Origin: Bradyrhizobium manausense
GTDB lineage: Bacteria; Pseudomonadota; Alphaproteobacteria; Rhizobiales; Xanthobacteraceae
Assembly: GCF_018130615.1 (NCBI RefSeq)
Contig: NZ_JAFCKB010000014.1
Span: 62,001 to 126,000, forward strand
Reading direction: 5' to 3'
Length of the DNA stretch: 64,000 nucleotides
Made by a program: the position numbers and the translations under genes. The notes under the pieces were generated by a model. It did no database searches and was not told the DNA's origin. It was given only the letters and a program-made list of their open reading frames with translations. Positions 42,772 to 50,741 of the stretch are shown here, piece after piece. Every line of letters begins with the position of its first letter. The first letter of the stretch is position 1.

Positions 42772-43899
42772 ATGGCAAGGCCGCTTTCGGTTGCGATCGT
42801 GGGGGCCGGCATGGGCGGGCTTGCGACCGCTGCGGCGCTCAGGCGCGTCGGCATCGACGTGATGGTCTACGAGCAGGCCTCCCGGTTCGCCCGCATCGGC
42901 GCCGGCATCCAGATCGGCTGCAATGCCATGAAGGTGCTGCGCGAGCTTGGGCTGGAGGCGCGGATGCGCCAGCACGCGTTCTATCCGCGCTCATGGAACA
43001 ACCGCGACTGGAAGAGCGGTGACATCAAGTTCGACATGATCTTTGGCGAGAGCGCAGAAGAGAGGTTTGGCGCGCCCTATCTGCTGGCGCATCGTGGCGA
43101 TCTCCATGCGGCGCTGGCGAGCGTGGTGCCGGATGAGTTTGTGAGGCTCAATCACAAGCTCGTCGGCCTCGACGAGACCAGCGAAGGTGTCCGGCTGAGC
43201 TTTGCCGACGGTGCCAGCGTCGTTGCCGATGCCGTGGTCGGCGCCGACGGCGTGCATTCGGCGGTGCGTGACATTTTGTTCTATACCGCGCCGGTCACAT
43301 TCACCGGCCGCATTGCCTATCGCACCACCTATCCCGCCGCATTGCTCGGTGAGGCGATCGACGATTGCACCAAATGGTGGGGCGAGGATCGTCACATCGT
43401 GATCTATTACGTCAAGCCGGATCGAAGTGAGGTCTATCTCGTCACCAGCCAGCCCGAGCCGGACTTTCGCATCGAGTCCTGGTCGGCGAAGGGCGATGTG
43501 CGCGACCTGCGCGCCTCGTTCGAGGGCTTTCATCCGCAGGTTACGCAGGTGCTCGCAGCGTGTCCCGACGTGCACAAATGGGCGATCATGGATCGCGAGG
43601 CGCTCGATCGCTGGGCTGACGGCAAGGTCACGCTGTTAGGAGACGCCTGCCATCCCATGACACCCTACATGGCGCAGGGCGCGGCGATGGCGATCGAGGA
43701 TGCCGCCGTGCTGTCACGCTGCCTCGACGGCGTCGACCGTGACGGCGTTGCAGATGCCTTTCGCCGCTACGAGGCGACGCGCAAGGTGCGGACCACACGG
43801 GTGCAGGAGACCTCGCGCGCCAATATCTGGCTGAAGCAGCGGACCGATACGAGCTGGGTTTACGGCTACGATGCCTGGTCGGTGCCGCTGGCGGCTTGA
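42772..43899 (+). CDS. nicC: FAD-dependent monooxygenase, 6-hydroxynicotinate 3-monooxygenase-like
   Basis: 375 residues from the ATG at 42772 (GAGGGGGACGCG upstream). FAD fold VAIVGAGMGGLATAAALRR (7-25), GAGIQIGCNAMKVLR, substrate-side CTKWWGEDRHIVIYYVK, second FAD motif LLGDACHPMTPYMAQGA and C-terminal WVYGYDAW. These points, especially KWWGEDRH and WVYGYD, resemble NicC, which decarboxylates and hydroxylates 6-hydroxynicotinate to 2,5-dihydroxypyridine. I use the symbol as the best family match; a related heteroaromatic acid could be the real substrate. No nicotinate dehydrogenase or ring-cleavage gene is adjacent. Confidence 0.78.
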   Translation: MARPLSVAIVGAGMGGLATAAALRRVGIDVMVYEQASRFARIGAGIQIGCNAMKVLRELGLEARMRQHAFYPRSWNNRDWKSGDIKFDMIFGESAEERFGAPYLLAHRGDLHAALASVVPDEFVRLNHKLVGLDETSEGVRLSFADGASVVADAVVGADGVHSAVRDILFYTAPVTFTGRIAYRTTYPAALLGEAIDDCTKWWGEDRHIVIYYVKPDRSEVYLVTSQPEPDFRIESWSAKGDVRDLRASFEGFHPQVTQVLAACPDVHKWAIMDREALDRWADGKVTLLGDACHPMTPYMAQGAAMAIEDAAVLSRCLDGVDRDGVADAFRRYEATRKVRTTRVQETSRANIWLKQRTDTSWVYGYDAWSVPLAA

Positions 43900-44111
43900 G
43901 CTGCCGCCTCACGGGCGCGTTCCCGCTCCTTGGCTTCCGCGAGCGCACGCTGTGCGGCTGGCGGCAAGGGCTTTGGGTCCGGAGGGACATCGACGATCTT
44001 GTCGCAGCCTGTGGCCTGTCGGCTCAGCCGTTTGGTGCGATCGATCGCGATCGAAAGGTCGAACACGAAATCGACGACTGTGAAGATGGCGTTCAGGAGG
44101 GGGTCGATCAT
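43866..44111 (-). CDS. Hypothetical protein
   Basis: 81 residues starting MIDPLLNAIFTVVDFVFDLSIAI, a single amphipathic or membrane-embedded start followed by a charged Ala/Glu/Arg-rich tail (ALAEAKERERAREAAAQAA). It overlaps the end of the convergent NicC-like gene by 34 bp. I cannot assign a function; the hydrophobic N-terminus and basic tail could place it at the membrane. Confidence 0.5.
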   Translation of the reverse strand: MIDPLLNAIFTVVDFVFDLSIAIDRTKRLSRQATGCDKIVDVPPDPKPLPPAAQRALAEAKERERAREAAAQAASGTDQAS

Positions 44112-44184
44112 GACTGATCCGAGGCGTGTCCCGATCGGTAGTCGCAGCTCACCTCAGCCCGGTTCGATGCTCCCATGAACTGGG

Positions 44185-44520
44185 ATGGCCATCGCCGCGA
44201 CCAAAGGCATGAGCCAGGCCATGACCGCGTTGACACCCCTTAATTTCCGCAAGATCGCCGCCCTTCTGGCGGCGGCCGGCACGCTGTTCTGGCTCTATAC
44301 GTTCTATGCGATCGCCCATGTCCCGCAGGGTGACGGCACCGGCTTTCAGTGGCTCGCGGTGTTTCCGCTCGGCATGATTTTTGGGCTGTTCTTCCTGCCG
44401 GCCTGGCTGCTGGTCGCGATCAACCGGCTGCCGCGGTTCACGATCCTGGTCGGCGTTGCCGGCCTCATCGCCTTCGCGATCATCTGGGCGCAGCTTCTCA
44501 ACGAATTCCCAAAATCGTAA
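44185..44520 (+). CDS. Small hypothetical membrane protein
   Basis: 111 residues with three hydrophobic segments (about 24-45, 54-78 and 86-105) and little else. The start could be the ATG at 44185 or 44209 (MSQAMTALTPLNFRKI). It is convergent with mobA. No family recognised. Confidence 0.6.
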   Translation: MAIAATKGMSQAMTALTPLNFRKIAALLAAAGTLFWLYTFYAIAHVPQGDGTGFQWLAVFPLGMIFGLFFLPAWLLVAINRLPRFTILVGVAGLIAFAIIWAQLLNEFPKS

Positions 44521-44526
44521 AGCGGC

Positions 44527-45168
44527 TCAGGCCGCGTCATCCAGCGCCGCCAGACGCTCGGCGTCGGCGATGTCCTCGACCGTATTGGCATTGAAGAACG
44601 GGTCGATCGGCTCGGCCGCCCAGGTCACCGTCGCCAGCGGATAGCGTGCGGTCCAGCGGTCGATTTTGCGGAGATCCTCGACGACCAGTGCGTGACGCAG
44701 CTCGTTGCGCAAGGTGACGCGCCACAGGCCGATCACCGGATGCGACTGGTCGCCGGATGCGGCGACCGCGAGCTGCGCGCTCTCTCGCGTTCGTGCCTCA
44801 TGCAGGCGCGCGACGAGATCGCGCGGCAGGAACGGACAGTCGCCGGCGGCGCTGAGCACCCATTCGAGGTCAGGCCGGTTCATCGCGGTCCAGTCGAGCG
44901 CGGCCAAAATGCCGGCGAGCGGGCCGGGGAAGCCGGGCACGTCGTCTGCGATGACCTGCAGGCCGAACGCGGCGAAACGCGTAGGATCGCCATTCGCGTT
45001 GAGGATCAATCCGTCGCACTGGGGTGCGAGGCGCGCGATCACGCGCTCCAAAATGGTGCGGCCGCCGATGGTCCGCATCGGCTTGTCGCCGCCGCCCATG
45101 CGGCGCGCAAGGCCACCAGCAAGCAGCACGCCTTGTGTGGCCGGAATGTCAGTCGTCACCACCTTCAC
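44527..45168 (-). CDS. mobA: Molybdenum cofactor guanylyltransferase MobA
   Basis: 213 residues. The nucleotidyltransferase signature [19 protein letters not shown] lies at residues 13-31, followed by [17 protein letters not shown] and [14 protein letters not shown], the expected GTP and metal-binding parts of MobA. It adds GMP to molybdopterin to form the guanine dinucleotide cofactor used by formate dehydrogenases of the DMSO reductase family. Its start overlaps the end of fdhD by 20 bp, so the two are cotranscribed. Confidence 0.92.
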   Translation of the reverse strand: MKVVTTDIPATQGVLLAGGLARRMGGGDKPMRTIGGRTILERVIARLAPQCDGLILNANGDPTRFAAFGLQVIADDVPGFPGPLAGILAALDWTAMNRPDLEWVLSAAGDCPFLPRDLVARLHEARTRESAQLAVAASGDQSHPVIGLWRVTLRNELRHALVVEDLRKIDRWTARYPLATVTWAAEPIDPFFNANTVEDIADAERLAALDDAA

Positions 45169-46039
45169 CCTTGCGCTTGTGCTTCGCCGACTCTTCCTCG
45201 ACGTAAGCGAGATTCTGGTCGTAGACGATCCGTTCCTCGCCCGCGAGTGCGATGAAGCGCTTTCCGCGGGTGCGTCCCACCAGCGTCAGCCCCACTTGTC
45301 TCGCGAGATCGACGCCCCAGGCTGTGAAGCCGGAGCGCGACACCAGGATTGGAATGCCCATCCGCACGGTCTTGATCACCATCTCTGAGGTGAGGCGTCC
45401 CGTGGTGTAGAGGATCTTGTCGGAAGGATCGACGCCGTGGCGGTACATCCAGCCCGCGATCTTGTCGACGGCATTGTGGCGGCCAACGTCTTCTGTGTAG
45501 CAGAGCGGCTCGCCTTCCTTGCACAGCACGCAGCCATGGATCGCGCCGGCCTCCAGATAGAGCGAGGGCATGGTGTTGATGGTCTGGGTCATCTGGTAAA
45601 GCCAGGACGTGCGCAGCTCGGCCTTCGGCAACGCGACACTCTCAACCGCCTCGAGCAGGTCGCCGAAGGCGGTGCCCTGCGCGCAGCCCGAGGTCTGGGT
45701 CCGCTTTTTCAGCTTGGCTTCGAAATTGGTGTGATGTGAGGTGCGCACGACGACGACCTGGAGGTCGTCGTCGTATTCGACCTCGGTGACGGCATCATTA
45801 TATTTCAGCATGTTCTGGTTCAGCAGGTAGCCGAGCGCCAGATATTCGGGATAGTCGCCGATCGTCATCATGGTGACGATCTCCTGCGAATTCAGGTAGA
45901 GCGTCAGCGGCCGTTCCATCGGCACCTTGATCTCGACCTTGGCACCGGTCTGGTCTGTCCCGGTCACGCTCTGGGTCAGGCGGGGGTCGTCGGGGTTGGG
46001 GACAATCAGGGGTACCGGGGCTTTGTCGATCTTCATCAT
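45149..46039 (-). CDS. fdhD: Formate dehydrogenase accessory sulfurtransferase FdhD
   Basis: 296 residues. FdhD moves sulfur from IscS to the molybdenum site of formate dehydrogenase. Family landmarks are [34 protein letters not shown] and [14 protein letters not shown] with [15 protein letters not shown]. The usual CxxC near residue 120 is reduced to a single Cys: [12 protein letters not shown] (C119), while another CxxC, HGCVLC, occurs at C170 and C173. Overlap with mobA and the divergent mobB-moeA genes place it in the molybdenum-cofactor set serving the formate dehydrogenase at 50742-55210. Confidence 0.9.
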   Translation of the reverse strand: MMKIDKAPVPLIVPNPDDPRLTQSVTGTDQTGAKVEIKVPMERPLTLYLNSQEIVTMMTIGDYPEYLALGYLLNQNMLKYNDAVTEVEYDDDLQVVVVRTSHHTNFEAKLKKRTQTSGCAQGTAFGDLLEAVESVALPKAELRTSWLYQMTQTINTMPSLYLEAGAIHGCVLCKEGEPLCYTEDVGRHNAVDKIAGWMYRHGVDPSDKILYTTGRLTSEMVIKTVRMGIPILVSRSGFTAWGVDLARQVGLTLVGRTRGKRFIALAGEERIVYDQNLAYVEEESAKHKRKGEGGDD

Positions 46040-46146
46040 GGGGGCGACGTTAGCATGACAATCGGTTCAAGCCGATATAAGCATGCTCACGACGATGGAG
46101 AAGGTGGTTCCGGACGCGTGATGCAGTCGGCGGAGATTGAGTTGCG

Positions 46147-46674
46147 ATGAAAGTCATCGGCCTTGCGGGTTGGAGTGGTGCGGGCAAGACAACGTTGTTG
46201 ACGCGGCTGATTCCGCATTTCAACGCGCAGGGGTTGCGCGTCTCAGTCATCAAGCATGCGCATCACCAGTTCGACGTCGATGTGCCCGGCAAGGATTCCT
46301 GGCGCCATCGCGAGGCGGGGGCGGCTGAGGTGCTGGTGGCTTCGTCGAACCGCTGGGCCCTGATGCACGAATTGCGTGGTGCAGCCGAACCGCGGCTCCC
46401 GGAACTTTTGGGCAAATTGTCCGCCGTCGATCTCGTGGTGGTCGAAGGCTTCAAGCGCGAACCGCATCGCAAGATCGAGGTGCATCGCGCCGCTAACGAC
46501 AAGCCGCTGCTGTTTCCCGACGATCCCGGCATTGCCGGAATTGCGACCGACGCCAAGGTTGAAACCCGACTGCCGACGGTCCATCTCGACGATATCGAGG
46601 CTGCCGCGGCATTGCTCCTGCGTGCGGCGATGCCGGTCGAGGAAGCAGTTGCAAGAAGCGCCGCGATGCGCTGA
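46147..46674 (+). CDS. mobB: Molybdopterin-guanine dinucleotide biosynthesis adapter MobB
   Basis: 175 residues with the P-loop GWSGAGKTTLLTRLIPHF at residues 8-25, then VIKHAHHQFDVDVPGKDSWRHREAG, a MobB signature, and VVVEGFKREPHRKIEVHR. MobB is a GTP-binding accessory for MobA. It is divergent from fdhD-mobA and is followed 9 bp later by moeA, so the two form a unit. Confidence 0.93.
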   Translation: MKVIGLAGWSGAGKTTLLTRLIPHFNAQGLRVSVIKHAHHQFDVDVPGKDSWRHREAGAAEVLVASSNRWALMHELRGAAEPRLPELLGKLSAVDLVVVEGFKREPHRKIEVHRAANDKPLLFPDDPGIAGIATDAKVETRLPTVHLDDIEAAAALLLRAAMPVEEAVARSAAMR

Positions 46675-46683
46675 CGAGGCACC

Positions 46684-47940
46684 ATGGCGCAGCTATCGGA
46701 TGATTGTTTTGCCTTCGGCGGACCGATGATGTCGGTCGACGAGGCCGTTGGCCTGATCGCGGCCCGCGTCAGCGCGATTGCCGATATCGAGACTGTGGCG
46801 CTGGTTGAGGCCGACGGGCGCGTGCTCGCACACGATATCGTGGCGCCGCTGCCGCTGCCGCCTTTCACCAACTCGGCTGTCGACGGCTACGCCGTGGGCA
46901 ATGCCGACCTCCCCGGGAAAACAGAACAGGCATTCCCGCTCGATGGCCGCATCCAGGCTGGCGGCCTTGCGCAGGCGCCGATCAAGCCCGGCCATACGGC
47001 GCGTATCTTCACGGGCGCGCCGATGCCGCCGGGCGCCGAGACCGTCTTCATGCAGGAAGACGTTCGTATCGACGAATCAGGCAAGGTCGTGCTGCCACCC
47101 GGGCTGAAGCGAGGCGCCAATGTGCGCCCGGCTGGAGAGGATATCCCGCTGGGGCAGGTCGCTCTGCGCGCCGGCCAGCGGCTGCGGCCGCAGCATGTTG
47201 CGCTTGCCGCCGCCTTCGGTCTGACCCGGCTTGATGTCGTCAGGCGTATCCGTGTCGCCGTCTTCTCGACCGGCGACGAACTGGCCTCGCCAGGTGAGCC
47301 GCGCGCGGCCTCGCAGCTGTTCGATTCCAACCGCTTCATGCTGATGGCGATGCTGCGGCGGCTCGGCTGCGAGGTCTCCGATCTCGGCATCTTGCGCGAC
47401 GAGCGTGCGTCGCTCGCGAGCGGATTGAAGCAGGTTGCGGGCCACCATGATCTGATCCTGACCACCGGCGGCGTCTCGACCGGCGAGGAAGACCACGTCA
47501 AGGCGGCGGTCGAAAGCGTCGGCTCACTCGTGCTGTGGCGGATGGCGATCAAGCCTGGCCGGCCCGTGGCGATGGGCATCATCGACGGGACACCGCTGGT
47601 CGGATTGCCTGGCAATCCCGTCGCGAGTTTCGTCACATTCGTTCATGTGGTGCGGCCGACGGTGCTGGCGCTCGCCGGCAGTTTGCCGGAACCACTGTTG
47701 CCGATCCCGCTGCGCGCGGCGTTCAGCTACAAGAAGAAGCCGGGCCGTCGCGAATATGTGCGCGTCTCCTTGCGGCGCGCGCAGGACGGCGCGCTGGAAG
47801 CCGTCAAGTTTCCGCGCGAAGGCGCCGGGTTGCTGTCATCGTTGGTGGAGACTGACGGCCTGATTGAACTGGGTGAAGGCGTCACGCGCGTCGAGCCAGG
47901 CGAGAGCGTAGGTTTCCTGTCCTACGCGGGTCTGCTCTGA
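46684..47940 (+). CDS. moeA: Molybdopterin molybdotransferase MoeA (canonical)
   Basis: 418 residues with all signatures intact: PPFTNSAVDGYAVGNADL, FTGAPMPPGAETVFMQED, VAVFSTGDELASPGEP, DSNRFMLMAM, GGVSTGEEDHVKAAV, IKPGRPVAMG and GLPGNPVASF. This is the standard enzyme that inserts molybdate into molybdopterin. It is distinct from the two MoeA-like genes at 39657 and 40776, so the window holds three MoeA-family proteins, of which this one is the best candidate for the housekeeping function. Confidence 0.93.
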   Translation: MAQLSDDCFAFGGPMMSVDEAVGLIAARVSAIADIETVALVEADGRVLAHDIVAPLPLPPFTNSAVDGYAVGNADLPGKTEQAFPLDGRIQAGGLAQAPIKPGHTARIFTGAPMPPGAETVFMQEDVRIDESGKVVLPPGLKRGANVRPAGEDIPLGQVALRAGQRLRPQHVALAAAFGLTRLDVVRRIRVAVFSTGDELASPGEPRAASQLFDSNRFMLMAMLRRLGCEVSDLGILRDERASLASGLKQVAGHHDLILTTGGVSTGEEDHVKAAVESVGSLVLWRMAIKPGRPVAMGIIDGTPLVGLPGNPVASFVTFVHVVRPTVLALAGSLPEPLLPIPLRAAFSYKKKPGRREYVRVSLRRAQDGALEAVKFPREGAGLLSSLVETDGLIELGEGVTRVEPGESVGFLSYAGLL

Positions 47941-47985
47941 AGCCCTTGCGTTGACGTCCGCGATCCCTCCCGCCATGTTGCGGTC

Positions 47986-48249
47986 ATGACCCGAACGACG
48001 CTCGACCTCACCGGGCTGAAATGCCCGCTCCCAGCCTTGAAAACACGCAAGGCGTTGAAACCATTGCAGCCGGGCGATCAGCTCGAAGTGTACTGCACTG
48101 ATCCCTTGTCGGTGATTGACATTCCGAACCTGATCCGCGAGACCGGCGATACGGTGGAGATCACCGAGCGCAACGACGCGCGCATCGTGTTCTTGATAGA
48201 AAAAGCGAATGGCTCGATAGACAGCGCCAATGCTGCGCTGCGTTCTTGA
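47986..48249 (+). CDS. tusA: TusA-family sulfurtransferase
   Basis: 87 residues. The signature LDLTGLKCPLPALKTRKAL holds the reactive Cys (about residue 13) in CPxP context. TusA proteins relay sulfur from cysteine desulfurase for tRNA thiolation and molybdenum-cofactor sulfuration. The position directly behind moeA, and close to fdhD, favours a role in delivering sulfur to molybdenum-cofactor or formate dehydrogenase maturation. Confidence 0.9.
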   Translation: MTRTTLDLTGLKCPLPALKTRKALKPLQPGDQLEVYCTDPLSVIDIPNLIRETGDTVEITERNDARIVFLIEKANGSIDSANAALRS

Positions 48250-48568
48250 GCGCGTTACCGCGCGGATACCGACCATTTAACTATCGACATCGATCGAGGC
48301 TTCTGCCCCAATTGACTTTGCGTGCGCAGGCGCGGAGGTTGAGTCTTGTCCGCGATACGCGGGGCAGCGGGCCGCGCACGAAGCCTGCAAATCGTATCGG
48401 GCATAGACCCTCGTTCGAGGGGTTAACTTTTCAGACACGCGTGACGGATCTGGCGCGTGTCGGGTGATTGTGCGGGGCAGCAGGGACAATCGCTGTGCCG
48501 CAAGGGGCTGAGGTACACGATCGTAGCGGCAGTCTCGCTCAGAAGGGCGACTGCAGGGGGAGGGGTGC
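48250..48568. other. Intergenic stretch with possible terminator
   Basis: About 320 bp without a gene. CCCTCG-TT-CGAGGG at 48408-48421 with GTTAACTTTT after it could end the moeA-tusA transcript; the stem is short, so this is tentative. The 3' end carries a GGGGGAGGGG ribosome site for the next gene. Confidence 0.4.
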
Positions 48569-50224
48569 ATGACGACTATCGAAGGCGCTGGAAGCATTTC
48601 AGGCGCTGGCGCGGGACTTTTCGATCGCGAACATACGGTTGCGAAGGCCGGCTTCAATCGCTGGCTGGTGCCGCCGGCCGCGCTCTGCATCCATCTCTGC
48701 ATCGGCATGGCCTATGGCTTCTCGGTGTTCTGGCTGCCGTTGTCGCGTGCGATCGGCATCACGCAGAGCAAGGCGTGCCCCGACATGTCGCTGTGGCAGG
48801 AGCTGTTCACCACGACTTGCGACTGGAAGGTCGCGAGCCTGGGGTGGATGTACACCCTGTTCTTCGTGTTGCTCGGCGTCTCCGCCGCGATCTGGGGCGG
48901 CTGGCTCGAGCGCGCCGGGCCGCGCAAGGCCGGTGCCGTCGCCGCCTGCTGCTGGGGCGGCGGTCTTTTGATTGGCGCGTTCGGCGTCTATGTCCACCAG
49001 CTCTGGATCATGTGGCTTGGCTGCGGCGTGATCGGCGGTGTCGGCCTCGGCCTCGGCTACATCTCGCCGGTGTCGACGCTGGTGAAATGGTTCCCCGACC
49101 GTCGCGGCATGGCGACCGGCATGGCCATCATGGGCTTCGGCGGCGGCGCGATGATCGGTGCGCCACTCGCCAACCTGCTGATCAACTATTTCAAGACGCC
49201 GACCTCAGTCGGCGTCTGGGAGACGTTCGTCGCGATGGGCGTCATCTACTTCGTCTTCATGATGATCGGCGCGTTTGCCTATCGCGTGATCCCGGTCGGC
49301 TGGCAGCCCGAGGGCTGGACGCCACCGAGCGAAAAGAAGTCGATGATCACCGAGCACCATGTGCATCTCGACAACGCGCACAAGACGCCGCAGTTCTGGT
49401 TGATCTGGTGGGTGCTCTGCCTCAACGTGTCGGCCGGCATCGGCGTGATCGGCATGGCCTCGCCGATGTTGCAGGAGATCTTTGCCGGCAAGCTGATCGG
49501 TCTGCCCGATCTGACTTTCAGCCAGCTCTCGACTGAGCAGAAGACCGTCATCGCTGGCATCGCGGCGGGCTTTGCCGGTCTGCTATCGCTGTTCAACATC
49601 GCCGGCCGGTTCTTCTGGGCCTCGCTGTCGGACTATCTCGGCCGCAAGAACACCTACTACACGTTCTTCCTGCTCGGCATCGCGCTCTACGCACTCGCGC
49701 CGACCTTTGCGGCGATGGGCTCGAAGCTGCTGTTCGTGGTCGGCTTCGGCATCATCCTGTCGATGTATGGTGGCGGCTTCGCGACCGTGCCGGCCTATCT
49801 CGCCGACATGTTCGGCACCCAGTTCGTCGGTGCCATCCATGGCCGGCTGCTGACGGCGTGGTCGACCGCAGGCATCATCGGTCCTGTGGTGGTGAACTAC
49901 ATCCGAGAGTTCCAACTCGCCGCCGGTGTGCCGCGTGATCAACTCTACAACACGACCATGTACATCCTCTGCGCCATGCTGATTGCCGGCCTGATCTGCA
50001 ACTATCTGATCAAGCCCGTCGATCCCAAGTGGAACATGAGCCACGAGGAAGTCGCCCGCTTGCAGGCGGCCAGCGCAAAGAGCGAAGCGGCGATCCAGCA
50101 CGGCTCGTTCGGCATCGGCAGGGGCGGCCTGGACGCCAAGGCGGCATTGTTCTGGGCCTTCGTCGGCGTTCCCCTGGCCTGGGGCGTCTGGAAGACGTTG
50201 GAGAGTGCCGTCAAGATCTTCTGA
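48569..50224 (+). CDS. OFA-family MFS transporter (oxalate/formate antiporter type)
   Basis: 551 residues, with 12 or more membrane segments and an extra hydrophilic insertion before the C-terminal half (TEHHVHLDNAHKTPQFWL). The GMAYGFSVFWLPLSRAIG start, SPVSTLVKWFPDRRGMATG and LSDYLGRKNTYYTFF motifs match the oxalate/formate antiporter family. It sits upstream of the formate dehydrogenase genes, so formate or oxalate transport is the natural guess. The transported ion cannot be read directly. Confidence 0.85.
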   Translation: MTTIEGAGSISGAGAGLFDREHTVAKAGFNRWLVPPAALCIHLCIGMAYGFSVFWLPLSRAIGITQSKACPDMSLWQELFTTTCDWKVASLGWMYTLFFVLLGVSAAIWGGWLERAGPRKAGAVAACCWGGGLLIGAFGVYVHQLWIMWLGCGVIGGVGLGLGYISPVSTLVKWFPDRRGMATGMAIMGFGGGAMIGAPLANLLINYFKTPTSVGVWETFVAMGVIYFVFMMIGAFAYRVIPVGWQPEGWTPPSEKKSMITEHHVHLDNAHKTPQFWLIWWVLCLNVSAGIGVIGMASPMLQEIFAGKLIGLPDLTFSQLSTEQKTVIAGIAAGFAGLLSLFNIAGRFFWASLSDYLGRKNTYYTFFLLGIALYALAPTFAAMGSKLLFVVGFGIILSMYGGGFATVPAYLADMFGTQFVGAIHGRLLTAWSTAGIIGPVVVNYIREFQLAAGVPRDQLYNTTMYILCAMLIAGLICNYLIKPVDPKWNMSHEEVARLQAASAKSEAAIQHGSFGIGRGGLDAKAALFWAFVGVPLAWGVWKTLESAVKIF

Positions 50225-50314
50225 TCGCAATCCCACCACCGCGGGAGGCCGACACCAGCCACCCGCGGTGCTTGCCTGACAAAATGATTGAGAATGGGAC
50301 CTAGGGGGATTCCT

Positions 50315-50587
50315 ATGCTTCGTACCCGAATCTGCCTTGCCGCCATGCTGCTGGCTGCAAGCGTTCATGTCGCGTCCGCGCAGACCGCGGCGGCGCCTGC
50401 CCCGGCCGCGGCGACCGAAGCCAAGCCGGGCAAGATCAAGCTCACGATGCAGAAGCTCAAGGACATGAAGGCCAAGTGGTCGGCCAACAAGCCGAAGCTC
50501 AAGGCCTGCCGCGGCGAGGTGAAATCTAAGGGCCTGACCGGCGATGACCGCTGGTTCTACATCGAAGAGTGCATGAACAAGAGCTGA
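50315..50587 (+). CDS. PsiF-like small secreted protein
   Basis: 90 residues from the ATG at 50315 (TAGGGGGAT upstream). Signal peptide through about ASAQTAAAP (residue 25). The C-terminal half KLKACRGEVKSKGLTGDDRW...ECMNKS has the paired Cys pattern of the PsiF repeat. PsiF proteins are periplasmic and poorly understood. It lies between the OFA transporter and the formate dehydrogenase. Confidence 0.65.
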   Translation: MLRTRICLAAMLLAASVHVASAQTAAAPAPAAATEAKPGKIKLTMQKLKDMKAKWSANKPKLKACRGEVKSKGLTGDDRWFYIEECMNKS

Positions 50588-50677
50588 GTCCAGGTTCCCG
50601 CGAAGAGTTTGGGGTGAAGGGCATGGGGCTCGTTGGCCGCATGCCCCTTAAATGCTTATCTAAACGACGAAATTCTC

Positions 50678-50696
50678 TTGGCATCTGGTATGCCAA
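50678..50696 (+). promoter_or_regulatory. Sigma-54-like promoter / 7-bp inverted repeat upstream of formate dehydrogenase
   Basis: TTGGCAT CTGGT ATGCCAA is a 7-bp perfect inverted repeat with a 5-bp spacer. Read on the plus strand it also has GG at 50680-50681 and GC at 50692-50693, exactly 10 bases apart, as in -24/-12 promoters (TTGGCA...TATGC). A start near 50704 would give a 38-base leader to the gene at 50742. I cannot decide between a sigma-54 promoter and an operator. Confidence 0.4.
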
Positions 50697-50741
50697 AGGT
50701 TAGGGTTGGACGTGTTCTAAAGAAGGTTTACGAGACGATCG

